A stretch of 64,000 nt of DNA from JBGTIS01 sp041745535 (GTDB lineage: Bacteria; Bacteroidota; Bacteroidia; Cytophagales; Cyclobacteriaceae), in the NCBI GenBank assembly GCA_041745535.1, contig JBGTIS010000171.1:1-64000 (forward strand), written 5' to 3'. Every line of letters starts with the position of its first letter. Position 1 is the first letter of the stretch. Position numbers and translations under genes: made by a program. Under the pieces are notes generated by a model that did no database searches, was not told the DNA's origin, and saw only the letters and a list, made by a program, of their open reading frames with translations. Shown here piece after piece: positions 26,635 through 35,172 of this stretch.

Positions 26635-26811
26635 ATGCGTAAGTCCATTGGAAAAGCTTTGGTAATATTGATTATTTTGTTTGCATTTCTTGTAACAGGA
26701 TGCAGAAGCAGTATACTATGCCCTGCTTTTGGTAATAATAAAGAACAAAGTTTCGATATGAAGTCCGGACCAAAAGTAAAATATGATAAATACGGGCGTA
26801 TAAAAAAATAA
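26635..26811 (+). CDS. Small lipoprotein, 58 residues
   Basis: ATG at 26635 opens a 58-codon frame: a positively charged start (MRKSIGKA), a hydrophobic stretch and a lipobox, LVTGC, with C23. The mature part (CRSSILCPAFGNNK...) is short and basic and contains a second Cys-Pro. This is a complete, natural-looking gene despite its size. Similar tiny lipoproteins occur in Cytophagales, but I cannot name a role. It precedes a lysine-rich secreted protein by about 50 bp and may be cotranscribed with it. Confidence 0.6.
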   Translation: MRKSIGKALVILIILFAFLVTGCRSSILCPAFGNNKEQSFDMKSGPKVKYDKYGRIKK

Positions 26812-26862
26812 TTTTTGTAACTCTCATGCGAGAGGGGTTGGCAGATCGAAATCGATAATCTT

Positions 26863-28035
26863 TTGCATCCACGCTGTTTACACATATATATCTGGTTATG
26901 TTTCTTTTTTTTGGTTTTTGCCTGCCAACCTGTGCTGGCACAAAGCGATAAAAAGATTTATAAAGAAAAATCTGATCGGAAGCAGAAAAAGGTAAAGTTG
27001 CCTAAAAACAAAAAAAGAAAGGGGGCGAAAGATAAATACAAGCGTCCGCGTACCAAAAACAATTCTACCAAAGGGAAAGATACATACAAACAGCCCAAAA
27101 CTAAAACCAGAACCAAAGCTCCAAATGATAATTACAGTCAGCCCAAAACCAGAACAGGCTCGGGGGGTGTGACCAAAGACAATTACCAGGAGCCCAGAAC
27201 CAAAGCAAGAACCGGAGCAGCCTTAGACAATTACCAGGAGCCCAAAAGCAAAACTGGCTCCGGGGGTGCGGCCAGAGATCGTTATCAGCAGCCCAGAAGT
27301 AAAACCCGATCAGGAGCAACACGAGATAGCTATTCTCCGCCGCCCACCATTCCTCATTCTGGCATAATAAGAGATACGTACAAGCGCCCTCCCTCTTTAT
27401 CGGATCGGGAAAGCGGAAAGGTTGACGATGCCAAAACTTACAGCGCCCCACCCCTGGGTGAAGGAAAAAATAAAGTTATTACACCGGAAGTGCCTCCCAA
27501 TTACCCTTCTGTGTATTATAAGGTTAATAAAGTTAAAAAGGCTGATACCGAGAAAAACGATAAAAAAGTTTTTTCCTATGAAGGTAACCTAAAAACAAAA
27601 GATAAACTGGAAACAGAGAGGTTTAACAAAAAAACGGCCAGCCAGGTTACTGGCTATCAGGGTAGTTACAAGCGACCTACCGAAAAACGGATAGACAAAA
27701 CATATGGAAAACTGGCTGAAGAACAAACACTACACACAGGTAGTTTTAAAAGGCCTACACAACGGGCAGAAACCAGGTACTTTGAAAAACAGTCCGATCA
27801 AATCCATCAGTTTAACAGTTCGGTTAAAGTAAGAAAAGCTGGTAAAAACATGCACCCCAGTGTAGAATATCTGGAAGGAAAAACTAAAAATTCTTATGCA
27901 CAGAAAGAGGCACAGCGAAAACGAAGTTTGTTTTTCTCAAGAATTTTTAGAAAAAGCGATCAGCCAAAACATTTGGATGAAAAAGAACGTAAGCCGAGAT
28001 ATGATAAAAATGAAAGTAAAATCTGGTATTATTAA
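26863..28035 (+). CDS. Secreted lysine-rich repeat protein
   Basis: The frame gives 390 residues. The only usable start is TTG at 26863, because no ATG or GTG precedes the signal peptide (WLCFFFLVFACQPVLAQ). Residues 50-190 hold about eight copies of a 16-17-residue unit, (K/R)D-x-Y-x-x-P-(K/R)-(T/S)-K, for example KDNYQEPRTKARTG and RDRYQQPRSKTRSG. The C terminus is basic with SLFFSRIFRK and ends KNESKIWYY. The high charge suggests an extended cell-wall or surface polymer binder. Function is unknown. It abuts ytxJ with 3 bp between. Confidence 0.7.
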   Translation: MHPRCLHIYIWLCFFFLVFACQPVLAQSDKKIYKEKSDRKQKKVKLPKNKKRKGAKDKYKRPRTKNNSTKGKDTYKQPKTKTRTKAPNDNYSQPKTRTGSGGVTKDNYQEPRTKARTGAALDNYQEPKSKTGSGGAARDRYQQPRSKTRSGATRDSYSPPPTIPHSGIIRDTYKRPPSLSDRESGKVDDAKTYSAPPLGEGKNKVITPEVPPNYPSVYYKVNKVKKADTEKNDKKVFSYEGNLKTKDKLETERFNKKTASQVTGYQGSYKRPTEKRIDKTYGKLAEEQTLHTGSFKRPTQRAETRYFEKQSDQIHQFNSSVKVRKAGKNMHPSVEYLEGKTKNSYAQKEAQRKRSLFFSRIFRKSDQPKHLDEKERKPRYDKNESKIWYY

Positions 28036-28038
28036 TTT

Positions 28039-28392
28039 ATGATGTGGAAAGAAATAAAAGAAATTGAGCAGGTACATCAAATCAAAAATGAATCGTATAA
28101 ATCACCTGTAGTTATTTTTAAACATAGCACCCGCTGTAGTATCAGCAGTATGGCACTTAATCGTCTCGAACGGTCATGGAAAAGCCAGGAAATGGATAAT
28201 GTAAAACTGAATTTTCTGGACCTGATTAGTTACAGAAATATTTCCAAGGCTATTGCTGATATGTTTCAGATAATGCACCAATCGCCACAGGTATTAATTA
28301 TTAAAGATGGTGAGTGTGTATACCATGCTTCTCACATGGAAATTTCTTACCAGGGAATTAAAAACCAGGTAGATACGATTTTGGCAAAATAA
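28039..28392 (+). CDS. ytxJ: Bacilliredoxin-like protein YtxJ
   Basis: The 117-residue thioredoxin-fold protein has a single active cysteine in HSTRCSISSMALNRL (residues 29-43). This is the monothiol pattern of YtxJ, which removes bacillithiol from proteins in Bacillus and is common in Bacteroidota. It follows the lysine-rich protein gene by 3 bp, so they are probably cotranscribed. Its presence hints that the organism makes bacillithiol. Confidence 0.85.
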   Translation: MMWKEIKEIEQVHQIKNESYKSPVVIFKHSTRCSISSMALNRLERSWKSQEMDNVKLNFLDLISYRNISKAIADMFQIMHQSPQVLIIKDGECVYHASHMEISYQGIKNQVDTILAK

Positions 28393-28413
28393 CCGTTTTT
28401 GATATATCACACA

Positions 28414-28818
28414 TTAAAAGCTGAATTCAACTTCTTGTTTAATATCAGGATGTAAGCTTAAAGCGACCGGACAGGTTAACGCGGCTTTTTTAAGAGCAGA
28501 TAGCTGATCGGGTGTGGCGTTGGTATTATCTATTTGAAAAACTATTTTTATTTCTGCGATCTTTCTTGGATTTGAAGTCATTATTTTAGTAATATCGGCT
28601 CTTAATCCATCTAATATGAGCGCCGACTGATTAGCTTTAATGCCCATAATCGTCATCATACAGCTACATAGTGACGCGCATACAAGATCTGTGGGTGAAA
28701 AAGCTTCTCCGCGGCCATTATTGTCGAGTGGCGCATCGGTAATAATTTTGTTGCCCGACCCTAAATGGATGGCTTCGGTACGCAAATCGCCTTTATATTC
28801 GGAATTAATTGTGATCAT
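28414..28818 (-). CDS. OsmC/Ohr-family peroxidase-like protein
   Basis: I start at ATG 28818 (MITINSEYKGDLRTEA, 134 residues); the longer frame to 28884 adds unlikely sequence and overlaps the next gene. The two redox cysteines are present: one in DLVCASLCSCMMTIMG and one in LTCPVALSLHPDI. OsmC proteins reduce organic hydroperoxides with thiols. It converges on ytxJ, in keeping with a thiol/oxidative-stress neighbourhood. Confidence 0.88.
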   Translation of the reverse strand: MITINSEYKGDLRTEAIHLGSGNKIITDAPLDNNGRGEAFSPTDLVCASLCSCMMTIMGIKANQSALILDGLRADITKIMTSNPRKIAEIKIVFQIDNTNATPDQLSALKKAALTCPVALSLHPDIKQEVEFSF

Positions 28819-28871
28819 AAACCGAGTTATTATTTTTATTGTTAAATTAGGGATGTAGATATTTATAAACA

Positions 28872-29618
28872 ATGAAAAGGCCAATTAAAAAAATGTATCT
28901 CTCTGCTTTCGCATTGAGTTTTCTTTTGTTGTGTGTTGGGTATCATGCCTTTGCTCAAGACAGAGAAGGATATGATTATAGCCGTGAGTTTACGTGGGGA
29001 ATCAGCAAAAATACCAATTCTGGCTTGATTGCCGGCGGTGCTATAAAATTCAGCCGAAGCCTGGGCAACGATAAGTTTCAAACTTTTGGGTTAGAGATTG
29101 TAAATGTAAAACATCCTAAAGAATTTCGCTATCATTCCTTTAGTGGCAATACGTTTATCTGGGGCAAACAAAATTATCTTCTTTCAATACGCCCCCAATA
29201 CGGCAGGGAATGGCTAATCTTTAAAAAGGCACCCCAGCAAGGTGTACAAATCAGTGCTATTTTAGCTGGTGGTCCTACACTTGGGTTATTAGCCCCTTAC
29301 TTTATAAAATGGGATGAACAGGGTGGAGCTGGAGTCGTAGAAGAACCATTTGATCCAATTAAACACAGAGATTTAGCCGAAGTAGCAGGTTCTGGTTCAT
29401 TTTTAAGAGGGTTGGGCCGTTCCAATTTAAGAATTGGAGCCAATATAAAGGCAGCTCTTGCCTTTGAATTTGGTACTTTTAAAAATGATGTTACCGGTTT
29501 TGAAGCTGGCTTTCAACTTGAAGCTTTTCCTAAAGAAGTGGTTATTGTTCCGGCAGCGGAAAACAAAAGTCTCTTTCCTTCGGCCTTTATTATGCTTTTC
29601 TACGGAAGAAGAAAGTAA
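28872..29618 (+). CDS. Secreted outer-membrane-barrel-like hypothetical protein
   Basis: The 248-residue protein has a signal peptide (residues 1-28, ending HAFAQ). The rest alternates hydrophobic and polar residues (TFGLEIVNVKHPKEFRYH, NYLLSIRPQYGREWLIFKK) and ends in FIMLFYGRRK, the pattern of an outer-membrane beta-barrel. I do not recognise a named family. Confidence 0.75.
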   Translation: MKRPIKKMYLSAFALSFLLLCVGYHAFAQDREGYDYSREFTWGISKNTNSGLIAGGAIKFSRSLGNDKFQTFGLEIVNVKHPKEFRYHSFSGNTFIWGKQNYLLSIRPQYGREWLIFKKAPQQGVQISAILAGGPTLGLLAPYFIKWDEQGGAGVVEEPFDPIKHRDLAEVAGSGSFLRGLGRSNLRIGANIKAALAFEFGTFKNDVTGFEAGFQLEAFPKEVVIVPAAENKSLFPSAFIMLFYGRRK

Positions 29619-29719
29619 GCAAATTAAAACCTCATAATTAAATTTTGGTAAGCCTAACCAGCACTCAACTCTTTCTGACCTGAATGCGTTTGACCAAGTA
29701 TTAATTAATCTGAAAATAC

Positions 29720-30601
29720 ATGATTGAATTACCTGTTATACCTGCGGAAAACACCAAAAGAACCAAAAAGCCAGACTGGCTACGTGTAAAACTGCCTACC
29801 GGGCAAGCCTACAGAAAAGTTCGAGAGCTTGTGGATCAGTATCAGCTTCATACTATTTGTCAAAGTGGTAATTGCCCCAATATGGGCGAGTGCTGGGGCA
29901 GTGGTACAGCCACTTTTATGATTTTGGGTAATGTATGTACCCGAAGTTGCGGCTTTTGTGCTGTCGCTACCGGCAGGCCACCCGAATATGATACGGAAGA
30001 ACCTAAACGGGTAGCGGAAGCTATAAAGCTAATGGGAGTGAGACACGCTGTAATTACCTCTGTAAATCGGGATGAGTTAAAAGACCGTGGTGCCGAAATA
30101 TGGTATCAGACTGTAAGAGAAGTAAAACATCTTTCGCCTGATACAACCATTGAAACACTTATTCCTGATGTGAAAAGCAACTGGGATGCGCTGTTCCGTA
30201 TGATTGAAGCCGGACAGGAAGTAGTTTCTCATAATATGGAAACGGTAGAAAGATTATATCGCCCGGTAAGACCTCAGGCTAAATATGCGCGTAGTCTGGA
30301 ACAGATTAAACGAACCAAGGAATGGGGGAAAAGAACTAAGTCAGGTATTATGCTGGGGCTTGGCGAAACTGATAACGAAGTTTACAAAGTCATGGATGAT
30401 CTGGTAGCAAATGGCCTGGATATCCTTACCTTGGGTCAGTACCTGCAGCCTACTAAAATGCATCATGAGGTAATAGAATTTGTTCATCCCGATAAATTTC
30501 TTCATTTCAAAGAAGAAGGTTTACAACGTGGATTAAAGTATGTTGAATCCGGCCCATTGGTAAGGTCTTCCTACCACGCGGAAAAGCATGTAAACGTGTA
30601 A
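29720..30601 (+). CDS. lipA: Lipoyl synthase (radical SAM)
   Basis: The 293-residue enzyme inserts two sulfurs into octanoyl groups to finish lipoate. Both iron-sulfur clusters are supported: the auxiliary motif with C47, C52 and C58 (ICQSGNCPNMGECW) and the radical-SAM CxxxCxxC with C73, C77 and C80 (VCTRSCGFC). The C-terminal block LVRSSYHAEKH is present. It works after LipB, whose gene is 11 kb upstream. The CruF-like frame begins at or just inside its 3' end. Confidence 0.96.
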   Translation: MIELPVIPAENTKRTKKPDWLRVKLPTGQAYRKVRELVDQYQLHTICQSGNCPNMGECWGSGTATFMILGNVCTRSCGFCAVATGRPPEYDTEEPKRVAEAIKLMGVRHAVITSVNRDELKDRGAEIWYQTVREVKHLSPDTTIETLIPDVKSNWDALFRMIEAGQEVVSHNMETVERLYRPVRPQAKYARSLEQIKRTKEWGKRTKSGIMLGLGETDNEVYKVMDDLVANGLDILTLGQYLQPTKMHHEVIEFVHPDKFLHFKEEGLQRGLKYVESGPLVRSSYHAEKHVNV

Positions 30602-30621
30602 AACAAAAGGAAAATATACAA

Positions 30622-31281
30622 ATTCTGGGAATTACTTTAAACAGGCTGAATGTAGCAGCTATTTCTCTGGCCTTTGTCCATTTATGCGGATTAATTGGCT
30701 TATTCTTTACCCCTTACAAACATTGGTTTGAACTGGCCACTCCGCTTAACCTGCTATTGTCATCGGTTATTCTAATTTCTTTTCACAGGCAATGGAATGT
30801 GGCGTTTGTCAGCTTTATGTTGATTACTCTGTTTGCTGGCTATTGGGTAGAGGTACTGGGTGTACATACTTCCTTTATTTTTGGTAGCTATCGGTATGGC
30901 CCAACTTTGGGTATTAAACTATGGGAAGTTCCAGTAATTATTGGTTTAAACTGGTTTATGCTAGTGTATGCCACAGGTTCTATTTCCAATAGGCTCCCCT
31001 TATCCCTTTTCGGAAAAGCCGCAACGGGCGCCTTGCTGATGGTATTTCTTGATTTTTTCATCGAACCTTTCGCTATTTCGCGCCATCTCTGGCAATGGCA
31101 TAATAATACAATACCCTTACAAAATTACCTTGCCTGGTTCATAATTGCCTTTTTGCTGAACGTGTTATACCATCGACTTCCTTTTACAAAAGCTAATTTA
31201 TTCGCAAAGTATTTGTATCTGATTCAACTTGGTTTTTTTGTGATAGCATATTTGATCTCCCTGTCTCTTAAAACATTTTAG
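30622..31281 (+). CDS. CruF-like carotenoid biosynthesis membrane protein
   Basis: From the conserved part on, the protein has about seven hydrophobic segments and the DUF422/CruF pattern (GVHTSFIFGSYRYGPTLGIK, EVPVIIGLNWFMLVY, DFFIEPFAISRHLWQW). CruF adds water across the terminal double bond of a carotene. The frame is open back into lipA, and the family N terminus seems to start near NRLNVAAISLAF, but no ATG, GTG or TTG exists there; the first TTG, at 30757, would cut off the first helix or two. I give 30622 (ATT) only as an approximate start. Confidence 0.75.
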   Translation: MLGITLNRLNVAAISLAFVHLCGLIGLFFTPYKHWFELATPLNLLLSSVILISFHRQWNVAFVSFMLITLFAGYWVEVLGVHTSFIFGSYRYGPTLGIKLWEVPVIIGLNWFMLVYATGSISNRLPLSLFGKAATGALLMVFLDFFIEPFAISRHLWQWHNNTIPLQNYLAWFIIAFLLNVLYHRLPFTKANLFAKYLYLIQLGFFVIAYLISLSLKTF

Positions 31282-31304
31282 TTACTTAAAAGTTAATTTT
31301 ACAT

Positions 31305-31748
31305 ATGATTGTTCTAACTGCCATATTTTTCGTATCAATTGGATTTGTAGCAATGGAATTTGTAGCATGGTTCACACACAAATACGTAATGCATGGATTT
31401 CTGTGGACATGGCACGAATCGCATCATCGCCATACCAAAGGTTTTTTTGAGAGAAATGACTTGTTTTTTCTTTTCTTCGCGGGTATTGCTACTGTATTAA
31501 TTATGCTCGGCGCAGCCAATCTGGATTATCGTTTTTGGTTGGGAATAGGTGTTTCGCTGTATGGTTTTTCCTATTTTATTTTTCACGACGTTGTAATTCA
31601 TCGACGATTGAAAATATTTAATAAATCTAAAAACAGGTACCTGCAGGCTATGGTGAAAGCCCATCGCGCGCACCACAGCAGCAAGCAGCGTGAACACAGT
31701 GTTTCTTTTGGCTTGTTTATTATACCAAAGAAGTACTTTCAAAAGTAA
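31305..31748 (+). CDS. crtZ: Beta-carotene hydroxylase
   Basis: This 147-residue di-iron membrane enzyme hydroxylates carotenoid rings. All histidine boxes are visible: HKYVMH (25-30), HESHHRH (37-43), HDVVIHRR and HRAHH, and the C-terminal FGLFIIPKKYF is typical. It has three or four membrane segments. It lies 23 bp after the CruF-like gene and 47 bp before the MerR regulator. Confidence 0.93.
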   Translation: MIVLTAIFFVSIGFVAMEFVAWFTHKYVMHGFLWTWHESHHRHTKGFFERNDLFFLFFAGIATVLIMLGAANLDYRFWLGIGVSLYGFSYFIFHDVVIHRRLKIFNKSKNRYLQAMVKAHRAHHSSKQREHSVSFGLFIIPKKYFQK

Positions 31749-31795
31749 ATGTAATTTTATATTTAACCGTTTTAAACTAAAGGAGGGCCAGCAAA

Positions 31796-32704
31796 GTGAG
31801 TTTTTATTCTATCAAAGATCTGGAGCAGTTGTCGGGCATTAAAGCACACACACTGCGAATTTGGGAACAAAGGTATCAATTTATTAAACCTAAAAGAACC
31901 GATACAAACATCAGGTATTACGACGATAATGACCTGAAGCTCATATTAAATGTAGCTTTGCTGAAAGAAAATGGCTTTAAAATCTCAAAAATAGCCAATA
32001 TGGATCATATGGCTATGCAAAAGCAGGTAATTCAACTTACCGAAAGAAGCCAGCGATATCCGGAACAGATTCATGCCCTTACTTTAACCATGCTGGAAAT
32101 GGATGAAGAACGTTTCGAAAAAATTATGGCGACCAACATTTTGAAACTGGGGTTTGAAAGTACAATGCTTAACATCATTTTCCCTTTTTTTTCCAAACTA
32201 GGCCTTTTGTGGCAGGCGGGATCTATCAATCCGGCGCAGGAACATTTTATATCTAATTTAATTAGGCAAAAACTTATTGTAGCTATTGATGGACAGTATG
32301 TAACTGCCCATACCAATTCAAAAAAATTCCTGTTATTCCTGCCTTCAGAGGAACTGCACGAACTTACTATTTTATTCGCCAACTACCTTATTAAATCCCG
32401 TAATCATAAAGTATTGTATCTGGGTCAGAATTTGCCTTTCGAAGATCTGCGACTTGTATATGATACCCACAAACCCGATTACATGCTTTCGGTGTTTACT
32501 ACCAGTCCAGACCAAAGCCAGGTTGAGGTATATGTAGAAGACTTATCTTTATCATTTCCACAATGCCAGATTCTGCTTACCGGTAGCCAAATACTGTCGC
32601 GGGATATTCGCGCCTATCCTAATGTTCATCCTCTATACAAAATTGAAGATCTTTCTGAAATTTTAGAGAGTATTAAAGCAGAGTCTGTTCACAAATTATC
32701 TTAA
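31796..32704 (+). CDS. MerR-family regulator with B12-binding (CarH/LitR-like) sensor
   Basis: The 302-residue protein starts at GTG 31796, preceded by a strong AGGAGG. Residues 1-70 form the MerR winged helix (KDLEQLSGIKAHTLRIWEQR). A helical B12-binding cap follows with W139 and E149-H150, exactly the Wx9EH motif that CarH uses to hold adenosylcobalamin. The cobalamin-binding fold follows from about 176, with the lower-ligand H188 (EELHELT; the family consensus is DxHxxG). CarH proteins repress carotenoid genes in the dark and let go in light. It probably controls the sigma-crtI-crtB genes. Confidence 0.9.
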   Translation: MSFYSIKDLEQLSGIKAHTLRIWEQRYQFIKPKRTDTNIRYYDDNDLKLILNVALLKENGFKISKIANMDHMAMQKQVIQLTERSQRYPEQIHALTLTMLEMDEERFEKIMATNILKLGFESTMLNIIFPFFSKLGLLWQAGSINPAQEHFISNLIRQKLIVAIDGQYVTAHTNSKKFLLFLPSEELHELTILFANYLIKSRNHKVLYLGQNLPFEDLRLVYDTHKPDYMLSVFTTSPDQSQVEVYVEDLSLSFPQCQILLTGSQILSRDIRAYPNVHPLYKIEDLSEILESIKAESVHKLS

Positions 32705-32866
32705 AAGTAAATCCTATTTCTTGTTATTTCTTTGGTAATGTCGTAACCGTTACTAAAGGGAGTCCGTTTATACAGTTTATAAAGGAACGCGTAAGATTTT
32801 TTCAACTTTAACTATGTTAAATGTTGCTTAGGTGATTGTGCGTATTATTATTCAATACACTATAAC

Positions 32867-32900
32867 TTTGTTTAATATTTTTAGCATCTAGTTAAACAAA
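32867..32900. promoter_or_regulatory. Operator copy 1, perfect inverted repeat
   Basis: TTTGTTTAA (32867-32875) and TTAAACAAA (32892-32900) are perfect complements with a 16-bp spacer. It lies about 230 bp before the sigma factor gene. I infer a binding site for the MerR-B12 regulator encoded just upstream. Confidence 0.55.
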
Positions 32901-33025
32901 AATATTTTTTTATTTTTTTTCGCTCTCCTGTTTACTATCTTCTACAAAATGTTTTTGTTAATAATTAACTGATTTTCAGCTTATTATCTCGAAAAATAAT
33001 TTTAGTCTATTTAAATTTTAGCTTT

Positions 33026-33059
33026 TTTGTTTAATTATTTTTTAACTTAGTTAAACATT
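33026..33059. promoter_or_regulatory. Operator copy 2
   Basis: TTTGTTTAA (33026-33034) and TTAAACATT (33051-33059) have the same 16-bp spacing as copy 1, seven of nine arm bases matching. The spacer contains a further palindrome, TTTAACT-T-AGTTAAA (33041-33055). Confidence 0.55.
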
Positions 33060-33061
33060 TA

Positions 33062-33092
33062 TTTGCATTTTGTTTAACTTATTGTAAATTTG
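33062..33092 (+). promoter_or_regulatory. Promoter of the sigma-crtI-crtB operon
   Basis: TTTG at 33062-33065 and TAAATTTG at 33085-33092, 19 bp apart, fit the Bacteroidota consensus exactly. The transcript would start near 33098, about 30 bp before the sigma factor ATG. Confidence 0.6.
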
Positions 33093-33102
33093 TTTAAACC
33101 TA
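33069..33102. promoter_or_regulatory. Operator copy 3, overlapping the promoter
   Basis: TTTGTTTAA (33069-33077), a 16-bp spacer, then TTAAACCTA (33094-33102; six of nine arm bases). It covers the -7 element and start point of the promoter at 33062-33092, where a bound repressor would block RNA polymerase. Confidence 0.55.
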
Positions 33103-33129
33103 ATTTAAAACTATCTAACATTTTTTAAT

Positions 33130-33642
33130 ATGACAGCTCTAGAATTTAGTTACTCCCTGAACAAAATGACTAAGTCTTTAAAGCCATTTGCACTTAGACT
33201 TACCAAGGATATAGAAGAAGCTAATGATTTATTACAGGAAACTGTACTAAAGGCATTTACTAATCGTGAAAAATTTACTGACGGCACCAATCTGAAAGCC
33301 TGGTTATATACGATTATGAAAAATACGTTTATTACCAATTATCAGCGTGCGGTTAGAAGAAACACCTTTATTGATACCACTGATAATCTGCACTATATCA
33401 ATAGTTCTAATAATGTAACTACCAATTTAGGATATACCAGTTTTGCGCTAAGAGACATTAACCGGGCTATTTCTAAACTGAATGATGCTTATAAAACTCC
33501 TTTCCTGATGCATTTCAGAGGATATAAGTATCATGAAATCGCGGATAAACTGAATATTCCAATAGGGACTGTAAAAAACAGAATCCACATCGCGCGTAAG
33601 GAACTAAAATCTGTATTAAAGAATTACGCCATAGAAGATTGA
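33130..33642 (+). CDS. ECF sigma factor leading the carotenoid operon
   Basis: The 170-residue sigma factor has region 2 (RLTKDIEEANDLLQETVLKA, NLKAWLYTIMKNTFITNYQR) and region 4 (YKYHEIADKLNIPIGTVKNR) near 135-155. It is the first gene of the operon, 10 bp before crtI, and sits behind the three operator copies. No anti-sigma gene is beside it, so its level is probably set by transcription, by light via the B12 regulator. It may pass the signal to further genes. Confidence 0.92.
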   Translation: MTALEFSYSLNKMTKSLKPFALRLTKDIEEANDLLQETVLKAFTNREKFTDGTNLKAWLYTIMKNTFITNYQRAVRRNTFIDTTDNLHYINSSNNVTTNLGYTSFALRDINRAISKLNDAYKTPFLMHFRGYKYHEIADKLNIPIGTVKNRIHIARKELKSVLKNYAIED

Positions 33643-33652
33643 TAAACCCTTT

Positions 33653-35125
33653 ATGAGCAAGAATAAAGTAGTTGTAATTGGAGCCGGATTTTCCGGTATC
33701 TCAGTAGCCAGCTATCTTGCGAAAAAAGGTTTTAAAGTAACAATTTTAGAAAAGAATGCCATTTCTGGAGGGAGAGCCCGCTCATTCTCCGGAAATGGCT
33801 TTACTTTTGATATGGGGCCAAGTTGGTATTGGATGCCAGATGTTTTTGATAAATATTTTGCGGGCTTGGGCAAAAAAAGATCCGATTATTACCAGCTTAA
33901 ACAACTGGACCCTTCCTATTCTGTTGTTTTTGGCAAAAACGATTTGGTTCAGATACCGGCCAACTATGATCAGTTGTGTGCCCTGTTTGAATCATTGGAA
34001 AAAGGAAGTACACAGGCACTTAAGAAATTTCTGGAGCAGGCAGCTTACAAATACGAGGTAGGCATGAACCAGCTTGTATACAAGCCCAGTCGTTCTTTTA
34101 CCGAATTTATCAGTGCAAGGCTTCTGTACGATATCATGCGCATGGATGTGTTCAAGCCTTTTAGTAAACATGTTCGCGGCTTTTTTAAACACCGGAAAAT
34201 TCTGCAAATTATGGAATTTCCTATTTTATTGCTGGGGGCACTACCACAGGATACACCAGCCTTGTATAGCCTGATGAATTATGCTGACATAAAACTGGGC
34301 ACCTGGTACCCAGCAGGAGGTATGCATAAAATTATTACGGGCATGGTGCAACTGGCAACGGAACTAGGAGTGGAAATTATCCATAATCAAAATGTAAAAA
34401 GTCTGGATTTTACCGATCATACCATTAAAAAGGTGAAAACCGAAACCGATGAGTTTGATGCGGATATTGTAGTGGCCAGTGCCGATTACCACCATGTAGA
34501 AACTGAATTATTGCCCGCATCGCATCAGTCGTATAGCGCTAAATATTGGGAAACCAGAAAACTCGCGCCATCCAGCCTTATTTTTTATCTGGGCCTGAAC
34601 CGAAAGCTTAAAAATTTAACCCATCATAACTTGTTTTTTGATGAAGATTTTATGCCCCATGCCCGCGATATTTATGAAAATAAACAATGGCCTGAAAACC
34701 CCTTATTTTACCTGTCAGTTACCTCCAAAACTGATGATACAGTAGCTCCCAAAGGTTGTGAAAACCTGTTTGTGCTCATTCCGGTAGCGCCTGATCTGCC
34801 TGATACGGAAACCATCAGAGACAAATACTACGAACAGGTAATTAAGCGGATTGAAAATATAACCGGACAGGCCATCCGAGATGCCATTGTGTTTAAAAGA
34901 AGCTATGCGCATAACGATTTTATTTCCGATTACAATGCTTTTAAAGGAAACGCATATGGTTTGGCCAACACCCTAATGCAAACCGCCATTCTGAAACCTG
35001 GGCTAAAAAGCAAAAAAGTTAAAAATTTATTTTATACCGGGCAGTTTACCGTACCCGGACCGGGCGTACCACCAGCCCTGATTTCAGGAAAAGTGGTCGC
35101 GGAAGAAATAGAAAAAGAATATTGA
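33653..35125 (+). CDS. crtI: Phytoene desaturase
   Basis: The 490-residue flavoprotein introduces double bonds into phytoene to give lycopene. The FAD fold is VVIGAGFSGISVASYLAKKG at 6-25, followed by LEKN, and the C-terminal block GQFTVPGPGVPPALISGKVV is the CrtI signature. It starts 10 bp after the sigma factor gene and precedes crtB by 47 bp. Confidence 0.95.
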   Translation: MSKNKVVVIGAGFSGISVASYLAKKGFKVTILEKNAISGGRARSFSGNGFTFDMGPSWYWMPDVFDKYFAGLGKKRSDYYQLKQLDPSYSVVFGKNDLVQIPANYDQLCALFESLEKGSTQALKKFLEQAAYKYEVGMNQLVYKPSRSFTEFISARLLYDIMRMDVFKPFSKHVRGFFKHRKILQIMEFPILLLGALPQDTPALYSLMNYADIKLGTWYPAGGMHKIITGMVQLATELGVEIIHNQNVKSLDFTDHTIKKVKTETDEFDADIVVASADYHHVETELLPASHQSYSAKYWETRKLAPSSLIFYLGLNRKLKNLTHHNLFFDEDFMPHARDIYENKQWPENPLFYLSVTSKTDDTVAPKGCENLFVLIPVAPDLPDTETIRDKYYEQVIKRIENITGQAIRDAIVFKRSYAHNDFISDYNAFKGNAYGLANTLMQTAILKPGLKSKKVKNLFYTGQFTVPGPGVPPALISGKVVAEEIEKEY

Positions 35126-35172
35126 ATAAAAATTGAACAATTTGTACCTTATATACTGAAACACCCCTAAAA

